A stretch of 64,000 bases of DNA from contig CANHCQ010000007.1 in NCBI GenBank assembly GCA_947459215.1, positions 62,001-126,000 on the forward strand. The letters are read 5' to 3'. Under the pieces are notes generated by a model. It did not search any database, was not told where the DNA came from, and saw only the letters and a list, made by a program, of their open reading frames with translations. Positions within the stretch are counted from its first letter, which is position 1. Each line of letters begins with the position of its first letter. The position numbers were made by a program, and so were the translations under genes. Positions 56,406 to 63,394 of this stretch are shown here, piece after piece. The stretch comes from Phycisphaerales bacterium. GTDB taxonomy: Bacteria; Planctomycetota; Phycisphaerae; Phycisphaerales; UBA1924.

Positions 56406-57593
56406 TCAGCGCTTGCGGCGGCTTGCGATCAATCCCGCCGCGCCGAGGACCATGAGCGCACCGGGAGCCGGAACCTGCGGGTTCTCCTTCGGATCTGACG
56501 GCTTGTCTTTCTTGGGCTGAGTGGCGTCGGTGGGGTCGGTCCCGTCTTCGCGGCTGTTGTCGGTGGCGGGCATGAGGCCGAAGTTGTTGGTGGCGAAGGG
56601 CGCGCGGGCGATGGGCGAGTTGTCGGAGTTGTACGCGTAAGGCGAGAAGGCGCCGCCGCCGCCGGCCATCGCGCCCGAGTCGGGGACGAGGGCGAGAACG
56701 ACGTTGCTCAGGCCCCAGACAGCGGTCTCGCCCTGTTCGGGCAATCCGTGGGCGAAGAACTCGATGCGCACATCGTCGGTGCCCTGGCTGTCGGCGCTGG
56801 GTGGGCGGTCGAAGCGGAACATCAGGCGGTAGACGGTGGCGGTCTTGCCGTCGTTGGTGCGGAAGGTCTCGATGGCCTGATAGCCGGCATCGAAATCGGC
56901 CTTGCCGACCGCGTCGGGATAGGCCTGAACGTTGCCCGGCTTGGTGGCAAAGTTGGTCTCCATCAGTGTCGCGCCGTCGACGACGCGGACGCCCCAGACC
57001 TGCGGCGAGGGGGCCGAATTGCCCTGCCAGTTCCCCAGGGCCAACACGTCGCACTGAAGGACGTATGCGCCCGACTTGGGGGCCTTGTTCACCGTGAGCG
57101 TGGTGGAGCCGTTGCCGATGGTGCCGAGGAAGCGACGCCCCTCGGGAGTGGTGCGAACCTCGCCGTAGGACCACTCGTCACGGATCGACTTCTGGAAGTC
57201 TGATTCGAAGTCCGAGCGATAGATGACGCGTGCGGCCTGGTCGGCCGTGCCGCGCTGCACGATGATCATGCGATCGGAGTCGGAGACCTGGAGCATCTCG
57301 TCGATGGTTCGGATCGAGAACGCCGACGGGCCGCTGTTCCAAGGCATGCCAAGGTCGAAGTTGAGACGGTGGCTGTTGGCGGCGGTCAGCAGTGTGACGC
57401 CGGGGAGCATGCCCGAGAAGTTGGCTTTGTTCAGCACATCGACGCGGCGGGTGAGCGAGGGCATCTGGACGCCCTTGCCGTCGCGGAGACTGATGCGATG
57501 GGAGAGATCGGCGGCTGCGAGCGAAGCGAGGCCCGCGAGCGCACCGACAGCGGCGACGGCGTAACGCCGTCCATTTCCAGTCTTGGAAAACAT
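56406..57593 (-). CDS. Secreted protein with PEP-CTERM-like sorting tail
   Basis: A 395-residue exported protein. A basic signal sequence (MFSKTGNGRRYAVAAVG, cleavage likely after LASLAAA) is followed by a body with many strand-forming stretches, including YVLQCDVLALGNWQGN and RIEFFAHGLPEQG, that look like a jelly-roll or laminin-G-like domain, though no family is certain. A disordered Asp/Lys/Pro linker precedes PAPGALMVLGAAGLIASRRKR, the same tripartite tail as the protein at 5175. GGGGAAAGGG lies close before ATG 57593. It is divergent from the acyltransferase gene. Confidence 0.82.
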   Translation of the reverse strand: MFSKTGNGRRYAVAAVGALAGLASLAAADLSHRISLRDGKGVQMPSLTRRVDVLNKANFSGMLPGVTLLTAANSHRLNFDLGMPWNSGPSAFSIRTIDEMLQVSDSDRMIIVQRGTADQAARVIYRSDFESDFQKSIRDEWSYGEVRTTPEGRRFLGTIGNGSTTLTVNKAPKSGAYVLQCDVLALGNWQGNSAPSPQVWGVRVVDGATLMETNFATKPGNVQAYPDAVGKADFDAGYQAIETFRTNDGKTATVYRLMFRFDRPPSADSQGTDDVRIEFFAHGLPEQGETAVWGLSNVVLALVPDSGAMAGGGGAFSPYAYNSDNSPIARAPFATNNFGLMPATDNSREDGTDPTDATQPKKDKPSDPKENPQVPAPGALMVLGAAGLIASRRKR

Positions 57594-57968
57594 GTGCCCT
57601 TTCCCCTTCCGTTCAGCCCGGCGAACTCAACTTCCTAAGAGTCGTGTGTGCCGTGCTGAGTGAGAATCCCTTCTCTCTCTCCAACTATGTCCTGCGTCTA
57701 CAAACTTGCCACGGTTCCGCAATCCCCGCGGCATGATCCAAGTTGGTAGACGCTTCCCAAACGGCACACGCGTCACGGGCGAACCTGAAAGCCCTTTCAG
57801 CCGCGGGTATTTCAGGACCTGCGATTCCTGCATGGTTCCCTGAGGGTTTTCGCTGTTGTGGGTGGAGGGATCGAAGGAACAGATGCGGACGTCGCGACGG
57901 CGGTGATGCGCGGATCGTGCAGCGACATTGGCGAGCGATGCTCGCCCGCGCCGATACTGTCGGCTGCG
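57594..57968. other. Divergent intergenic region with a 15-bp inverted repeat
   Basis: 375 bp between divergent genes. GCGTCTACAAACTTG at 57694-57708 and CAAGTTGGTAGACGC at 57739-57753 are inverted copies with one mismatch, 30 bp apart. It could be an operator or an RNA hairpin. TACTGT at 57955-57960 lies 8 nt before the GTG of the acyltransferase. Confidence 0.5.
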
Positions 57969-59255
57969 GTGATCAAGCCTCACACCAGTTCCGGAACCAG
58001 CGATGACGTACACGATGGTGCGAACGGTGGCATCGCGCTCCAGGTGAGTGATCGCGTTGGTGTCGGGTCGCACGTTCCGGCGCTCGACGGCATCCGCGGG
58101 CTGGCGATCCTGATCGTGATGGTCTTCCACATGAACATGATCGCGGGCGTGCACAAGGTGGACGCCGCCGCGAAGTTCATCTCGTCCGCCGGCTGGACGG
58201 GCGTCGACTTGTTCTTCGTGCTGTCGGGCTTCCTGATTACCGGCATCCTGCTCGACACCAAGCACGGCGAGGGGTACTTCCGACTCTTCTACGCCCGCCG
58301 TGCCTTGCGCATCTTCCCGCTCTACTACGCGGTTGTCGCCCTTTCGCTGATCGTGCTGCCCGCGGTCGCGGCGCATCTGCCGCCGGTGGCGCAGGCGAAA
58401 CTCGACCGCTTCGGGACGATCGGCGGCGATGCGTGGATGTACTGGGCGTATCTGTCGAACTTCGCCATCGCCAGCGCCGAGAAGTTTCGCCACGGCATTC
58501 TCGACATCTCATGGTCGCTCGCCATTGAAGAGCAGTTCTATCTCGTGTGGCCAGCCGTGGTGTACTTCCTCTCCCGCAGGCGGCTCATCGATGTGTGCAT
58601 CGGCGCCGTGTTCTTCGCGATCGGGTTCCGGTGCTGGCTGGTGTGGAACGGGGCGCACCCGATCGCGGTGCACCTGCTTACGCCCAGCCGGATCGACGCG
58701 CTGGCGGTGGGGGCGTTCATCGCGGCCGTCTCCCGCGGTCCCGGCGGGTTCGAGCTGCTGTGCCGTTTCGGGCGAGCGGTCGGCGTCGTGGCCTTCGCCG
58801 TCGTGACCGCGGCGTTCGCCTATCGCTTCGTGACCAATACCGGCCGCCCCGGCGAAGAAGGTTTCGCGAGCGCCAACCTGCCTGAAATACAGACCGTCGG
58901 CCTGACGCTCATCGCCGTCGCCTTCGGCGGGCTGCTCGTGCATGTGTTGGCGCTGACTCGCTCGCCCGAGCCGACGAAGCACCGGCTTGTCCGGTTCTTC
59001 GAGTCGCCGTTGCTGCGGTCTTTCGGCAAGTATTCGTACGCGATGTACCTCTTCCACCTGCCCGTCCGAGCTCTGATCCGGGACACGGTTTTCGGCAAGG
59101 ATTTGAAGTGGATCGCGAACTCGCAGATCGGGATGCAGATCGCGTTCACGAGCATCTCGATCGCGGCAACGTTCGCGCTCGCGTGGATGTCGTGGAACCT
59201 CTTCGAGAAGCGGTGCCTGGCGCTGAAAAAGTACGTGGAGTACAAGCGCGGCTGA
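57969..59255 (+). CDS. Acyltransferase 3 family protein (OafA/YrhL-like)
   Basis: A 428-residue polytopic membrane acyltransferase that O-acetylates surface glycans, lipids or peptidoglycan in its family. PALDGIRGLAILIVMVFH near residue 37 with the catalytic His, DLFFVLSGFLITGILL, RRALRIFPLYY and SWSLAIEEQFYLVWP are diagnostic; about ten membrane spans follow, ending FEKRCLALKKYV. GTG 57969 gives a 36-residue lead before the core and has TACTGT 8 nt upstream; in-frame starts at 57906 and 57858 are possible but have no ribosome-binding site. It is convergent with holB, 13 bp apart. Confidence 0.9.
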   Translation: MIKPHTSSGTSDDVHDGANGGIALQVSDRVGVGSHVPALDGIRGLAILIVMVFHMNMIAGVHKVDAAAKFISSAGWTGVDLFFVLSGFLITGILLDTKHGEGYFRLFYARRALRIFPLYYAVVALSLIVLPAVAAHLPPVAQAKLDRFGTIGGDAWMYWAYLSNFAIASAEKFRHGILDISWSLAIEEQFYLVWPAVVYFLSRRRLIDVCIGAVFFAIGFRCWLVWNGAHPIAVHLLTPSRIDALAVGAFIAAVSRGPGGFELLCRFGRAVGVVAFAVVTAAFAYRFVTNTGRPGEEGFASANLPEIQTVGLTLIAVAFGGLLVHVLALTRSPEPTKHRLVRFFESPLLRSFGKYSYAMYLFHLPVRALIRDTVFGKDLKWIANSQIGMQIAFTSISIAATFALAWMSWNLFEKRCLALKKYVEYKRG

Positions 59256-59268
59256 ATCGCTGCGGTGC

Positions 59269-60474
59269 TCAGTTCACGGACACGAGTCCCGCCGCGGGCT
59301 TGCCGCTGACGCGGCTCGACAGCCACTCCATGGCGAAGTTCATGTTGACGCCCGCATCGACTGCGCGTTCGGCTTCACGGACCGACTCAATCACGCGGAT
59401 CGCTCGCTCCGCGTCTGTGGGCGTGCGCCGTATCTGGCGTCGCGAGCGTTCGGAGATCACGCGGAAGAGCAGGTCGGCCCCGGTGCGGTTGGCGGCGTCC
59501 TTGCTTGCCTGTTTTTCCTTCTCGACCACCGCCGCGGCCCAGTCGTCGACCAGCTTGGCCATTGTCGGCCCCAGTTCCACGCTGTACTTCCCCGAGTCTG
59601 CGGCGGCGAGCATCGGCTCGAGGGTGCGTGACCAGTTGGCCAGCCCGCCCGCGTGGGCCCGCAGGAACTCGCCCGGCGAGCCCGCCGCGAACGAGTGCAG
59701 GAAGCCGAGATCGTCTTCCTCGATTGGCGGGTCGATGATCTTCTTGGCCTGATCCAGCCACACCCGCATCGGCCCTTCCATCAGCGGCACGAACGCCACC
59801 TGCTGCGAGCGACTCCGAATTGTCGTCAACAGTCGATCGGGGTTCGTCGTCACCAGGATGATCACCGTCCCGGCGGGCGGTTCTTCGAGTGTCTTCAGGA
59901 TCGCGTTCTGCGTGGGCGCGTTGGTGGGGGAGCGATCGAGCAGCTCGGCCTCGTCGATGATGAAGACCTTGCTCGCGCGCCCGCCGGGCATGGCGGGGGC
60001 GAGGGCCGCGGGCTCGAGCAGGTGGGTGTCGATCACGTCCTTGGGGATCGTGAGCAGCTTGCGCTCGCGGACCTGGGCGTCCTCGCTGTAGCGGGCGAGT
60101 TCCTTGGTGATGATGTGAAGGTCGGGGTGCGTGCCGGCGCGGAGCAGGCGCTGCACCGGGGATTCGTCATCGACCGAGGGCACGCCGTCCTTGCCGACGT
60201 TCGCGGTCGGATCGAGAATCGTGGCGGCGAACGCCAGCGCGGTCGTGAACTTCCCAACGCCCGCGGGGCCGTGGAAGATCCACGCGTGGTGGACGCGCTC
60301 GGAGCGGACCGCATCGCCGAGGACCTTGATCGCGCGGTCCTGGCCCAGGATCGCGGTGAAGGGGACGGGGATCGGGTGCTGCGGCGACGCCGCCCGCGCG
60401 GACTCGGCCGCGGCGGCCGCCAGCGGCGAATCGTCCGCGCCCTTGGATCGAGATTTGGCAGGCTTCTTGGCCAC
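59269..60474 (-). CDS. holB: DNA polymerase III delta-prime subunit
   Basis: A 401-residue AAA+ clamp-loader subunit. After a disordered Lys/Ala/Ser-rich N terminus (about 1-35) comes GQDRAIKVLGDAV, a Walker A-like GPAGVGKFTTA, the Walker B-like KVFIIDEAELL, NAILKTLEEPPAGTVIIL and the sensor region IRSRSQQVAF (SRC motif with Ser for Cys). It lacks the zinc-binding cysteines of DnaX and is of delta-prime size. GTG 60474 is the start, with TACTCT 6 nt upstream and no ribosome-binding site. A MITE-like element lies between it and the divergent B12/MeaB gene. Confidence 0.88.
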   Translation of the reverse strand: MAKKPAKSRSKGADDSPLAAAAAESARAASPQHPIPVPFTAILGQDRAIKVLGDAVRSERVHHAWIFHGPAGVGKFTTALAFAATILDPTANVGKDGVPSVDDESPVQRLLRAGTHPDLHIITKELARYSEDAQVRERKLLTIPKDVIDTHLLEPAALAPAMPGGRASKVFIIDEAELLDRSPTNAPTQNAILKTLEEPPAGTVIILVTTNPDRLLTTIRSRSQQVAFVPLMEGPMRVWLDQAKKIIDPPIEEDDLGFLHSFAAGSPGEFLRAHAGGLANWSRTLEPMLAAADSGKYSVELGPTMAKLVDDWAAAVVEKEKQASKDAANRTGADLLFRVISERSRRQIRRTPTDAERAIRVIESVREAERAVDAGVNMNFAMEWLSSRVSGKPAAGLVSVN

Positions 60475-60523
60475 GGGGCCAGAGTATGCGATTCCGAGGC
60501 CTTTGGTGTACGTGTCGTTGCCT

Positions 60524-60622
60524 GGGTGCCACAGCTTGGCCGCTCTGAGCTAAGCCGTGTGAACTCGCCCGGGATCGAAGCCCCGGCACTGCATGGCTCA
60601 AGGCGGCCAGGCGGTGGCACCC
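60524..60622. repeat. MITE-like element bounded by GGGTGCC/GGCACCC, copy 2
   Basis: A 99-bp element matching 21511-21629: GGGTGCCACAGCTTGGCCGC, then the arm TAAGCCGTGTGAA, and the right end GCGGTGGCACCCGG. It sits between holB and the divergent GTPase gene. Confidence 0.7.
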
Positions 60623-60665
60623 GGTGCACCGCCGATGGCGTTCGAACAATTGCGTACCATCGTGC

Positions 60666-61838
60666 ATGACCACTGCGCTCAGCACGCCCACGACCGAGTT
60701 CGAGAAGAAGGACCGCTGCGCCGATCTCTCCCACCGGCCTCGTGTGCTGCTCGGCAAGATGGGCCTCGACGGCCACGACCGCGGCGTCAAGGTCATCGCC
60801 CGCGCCCTCCGTGACTCCGGCGTCCACGTCATCTACAGCGGCCTCTGGCAGACCCCCAAGTCCCTCGCCATCTCGGCCCGCGACGAGGACTGCGATGTCA
60901 TCTGCGCCTCGATGATGAGCAATAGCCACCTCGTCCTCGGCCCCAAGCTCATCGGGGCGTTGAAGGACGTGGGACGTCCGGATCTGCCGGTGTACATGGG
61001 CGGCATCCTGCCGCAGGAAGACCTGCCCACCCTCGCCGCCGCGGGCGTGGCGAAGTGTTTTACCACCGGCACGGGCTTGATCGACATTGTGAACGCGGTG
61101 CGCGACGCAACCAAGGCCAAGGCCGCGGCGCTCACCTCGACCAGCCACGCCACCGCGCAGCTTGCGCGAGACATCTCGCAGGTGCACGACGGCAAGGGCC
61201 TGCGTGCGAACGCCCGCCGCCGCAAACCCAAGCGTGTGATCGGCATCACCGGCTCGCCCGGCGCGGGCAAGAGCACGTTGGTCGCCCAACTCGTCGGCGA
61301 GTTCACCCGCCGCTCCAAGGCGGGCGATGCCGCCTGCTCCGGTCGATGCGCGGTGGTCGCGTTCGACCCGATGAGCCCGATCACCAGCGGTGCTCTGCTC
61401 GGCGACCGGCTCCGCGTCGACTTCAACAGTCTTGATGAGGCTGTCTATTACCGCTCCCTCGCGATCAGCGGCGAGGATTACCACGCCCTCCCCGAGATCA
61501 TCGAACTCATCGGCGGCGCTCACGAGCCCGGCACGCCCGGCTGCTTTGACACCGTCTTTGTCGAGACCGTTGGCGCTGGTCAGAACGAGACCCGCATCCG
61601 CCAGCATGTCGCTCGCACCGCCGTGGTGCTGACGCCGGGCATGGGCGACGCGGTACAGATGGACAAGGCCGGCATCCTCGAGATCGCTGACCTCTTCGTC
61701 TGCAACAAGGCCGACCACCCGGGCGAGAACGAACTGGTCCGCGACCTCAAGGACATCGCCGGCAAGCGGCCGATCGTCGAGACCATCGCCACCCGCGGCC
61801 AAGGCATCCCGGAACTGCTCGACGCTCTGCTCTCGTAA
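60666..61838 (+). CDS. Fusion of cobalamin-binding domain and MeaB-type GTPase
   Basis: A 390-residue protein. Residues about 25-155 are a B12-binding domain: GLDGHDRGVKVIARAL has the DxHxxG base-off motif, and YMGGILPQED completes the site. Residues about 175-390 are a MeaB/ArgK-family G3E GTPase with Walker A GSPGAGKSTL, FDPMSP, VETVGAGQNE and CNKADHP. MeaB chaperones load and protect adenosylcobalamin mutases. The order B12-domain then GTPase is that of the IcmF mutase fusion, but the mutase barrel is absent. ATG 60666 has TACCAT 5 nt upstream and no ribosome-binding site. No mutase gene is in the window. Confidence 0.93.
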   Translation: MTTALSTPTTEFEKKDRCADLSHRPRVLLGKMGLDGHDRGVKVIARALRDSGVHVIYSGLWQTPKSLAISARDEDCDVICASMMSNSHLVLGPKLIGALKDVGRPDLPVYMGGILPQEDLPTLAAAGVAKCFTTGTGLIDIVNAVRDATKAKAAALTSTSHATAQLARDISQVHDGKGLRANARRRKPKRVIGITGSPGAGKSTLVAQLVGEFTRRSKAGDAACSGRCAVVAFDPMSPITSGALLGDRLRVDFNSLDEAVYYRSLAISGEDYHALPEIIELIGGAHEPGTPGCFDTVFVETVGAGQNETRIRQHVARTAVVLTPGMGDAVQMDKAGILEIADLFVCNKADHPGENELVRDLKDIAGKRPIVETIATRGQGIPELLDALLS

Positions 61839-61847
61839 GACCGATTT

Positions 61848-62012
61848 CACCACGAGAGGCACAGAGACACAGTGGGGAAAGAAGCAGAAAGAAGCGGGTG
61901 TTGAGGTGCATTTGGTCAGTGTGGATGGGGGACGATCGCATCTGGCTCTTCGGCCTCCTCCCGTCCAAATGACTCCTCTCTGTGCCTCTGCGTCTCTGTG
62001 GTTCGTCCCATC
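61848..62012. repeat. Inverted repeat of GGCACAGAGACACAG words
   Basis: The left arm reads ACCACGAGAGGCACAGAGAC then ACAG (61850-61873); the right arm reads CTCTGTGCCTCTGCGTCTCT then GTGGTTCGTCC (61978-62008). They are imperfect inverted copies bracketing about 100 bp. It fills the gap between the B12/GTPase fusion and scpB. Confidence 0.7.
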
Positions 62013-62075
62013 TTGCACCGGATTCCAAGACGTGATATGCTCCCCTCGCCCAAGGACGGGTACGCGAGAACGCGC

Positions 62076-62828
62076 ATGAGCGACACGGAAGTCAGCGACA
62101 ACCACGAACAGCCCACCGGCAGCGCAGTGCCCGCAGCGGCACCCTCGCAGCCGACTTCTGGCGAAGCCGCCGCGCTCGCTCCTGAGATCCTGACCCTCCG
62201 CGGTCATCTGGAAGCGTTGCTCCTGTCGATCGACCGCCCCCTTGCCGCCGAAAAGGCCGCTCGGGCGCTGGGCCTGATCCCCGAAGACAAGCCCGAAGAG
62301 AAGCCCGAGCCTGCCGCGACCAGCGACACCGACGCTCCCGTCGAAGAGTCGCCCGCGAAGAAGCGTGCCAGCGCGCGGCGCTCCGCGGTCATCGAGTCCG
62401 CCGAGCGGATCATCGAGCAGCTCGTGGCATCCCTCAACGAGGCGTACGAGACCACTGGCCGCTCGTTCCGCATCGAGCGCGTCGCCGGCGGCCTGCGGGT
62501 GATGACACAGCCCGCGTTCGCACCCACCCTCGCCCGCTTCCACAAGGACCGCCAGCAGACGCGGCTTTCCAAGGCCGGCGTCGAGACGCTCGCGATCATC
62601 GCCTACCGCCAGCCCATCACCCGGGCGGAGCTTGAGTCCATCCGCGGCGTTTCCTGCGGCGAGGTACTTAAGTCTCTCCTGGATCGCCGACTCGTCGGCA
62701 TCAAGGGCCGCGCGGAAGAACTCGGCCGCCCGCTGCTCTACGGCACGACCAAGCAGTTCCTCGACCACTTCGGCCTCGCCACCACGGCAGACCTGCCCAG
62801 CCCCGAGGAACTCCGGGCCAGCCTGTGA
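62076..62828 (+). CDS. scpB: Segregation and condensation protein B
   Basis: A 250-residue SMC-accessory protein with two winged-helix domains. The second domain is unmistakable: LSKAGVETLAIIAYRQPITR, then IRGVSCGEVLKSLLDRRLV, GRPLLYGTTKQFLDHFGL. The first domain (about 40-160) is interrupted near residue 75 by an acidic, Pro-rich insert of about 35 residues (DKPEEKPEPAATSDTDAP) and has a disordered start. ScpA, its usual partner gene, is not next to it. ATG 62076 is the likely start; no clear ribosome-binding site, and a TATGCT hexamer sits 35 nt upstream. Confidence 0.92.
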   Translation: MSDTEVSDNHEQPTGSAVPAAAPSQPTSGEAAALAPEILTLRGHLEALLLSIDRPLAAEKAARALGLIPEDKPEEKPEPAATSDTDAPVEESPAKKRASARRSAVIESAERIIEQLVASLNEAYETTGRSFRIERVAGGLRVMTQPAFAPTLARFHKDRQQTRLSKAGVETLAIIAYRQPITRAELESIRGVSCGEVLKSLLDRRLVGIKGRAEELGRPLLYGTTKQFLDHFGLATTADLPSPEELRASL

Positions 62829-62944
62829 CGTCAGGTCGCTGCAGGGTTGTTTGGAGGTCCCGAGCGCGACGTGCACCGGTTCTTCACAGCCGCGAACCCG
62901 TTGCCACCGATAGACAGTGAGGTTTGGGGCGCATTGGAGCACGC

Positions 62945-63349
62945 ATGAAGACCCTTGCACGCGTTTTGTCCACGACCTCTGTTGGTTTTTTCTCTGCCCT
63001 TCTCATCGGCTGCGGCACCGGCGCTCCGGACATCACGGGGCGCGTGATCTCCGGACCGAGCTCGATCGTGATGGCCGCCGACCCGAAGGACCCCCGAATG
63101 TCTCAGGACGGCATCGCGTCGACCAACATTGTCGTTCGGAGGTACGCGGGCGACGGTTCGACCGGCCCGATCATCGCCAGCGGGGTCTCGACCGAGAAGG
63201 GTGAGTTCCGCGTGCCGCTGTCGGACATCGATGCCCAGAAGTTCGAGCTGGTGCTGACGGCGACCACGCCGGACAAGCGGATCAGCCGCGGGCGTTTCTT
63301 CATGCAGGCGGGAAGGCCGATCCTGGTCGTGGTCCGCGAGAACAACTGA
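62945..63349 (+). CDS. Small lipoprotein with carboxypeptidase-regulatory-like domain
   Basis: A 134-residue lipoprotein: lipobox LLIGC (cysteine near residue 23) after a hydrophobic signal. The body opens DITGRVISGPSSIV and continues with GVSTEKGEFRVPLSD, a beta-sandwich like carboxypeptidase-regulatory or transthyretin-type domains. Such domains bind surface partners or act as spacers. GGAG lies 6 nt before ATG 62945. It is convergent with the dockerin-bearing gene and 45 bp from it. Confidence 0.75.
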   Translation: MKTLARVLSTTSVGFFSALLIGCGTGAPDITGRVISGPSSIVMAADPKDPRMSQDGIASTNIVVRRYAGDGSTGPIIASGVSTEKGEFRVPLSDIDAQKFELVLTATTPDKRISRGRFFMQAGRPILVVVRENN

Positions 63350-63394
63350 GCACGCGCGGGTCATCACCCGTTCCCGGCTGCGTTGTCCGATCGC

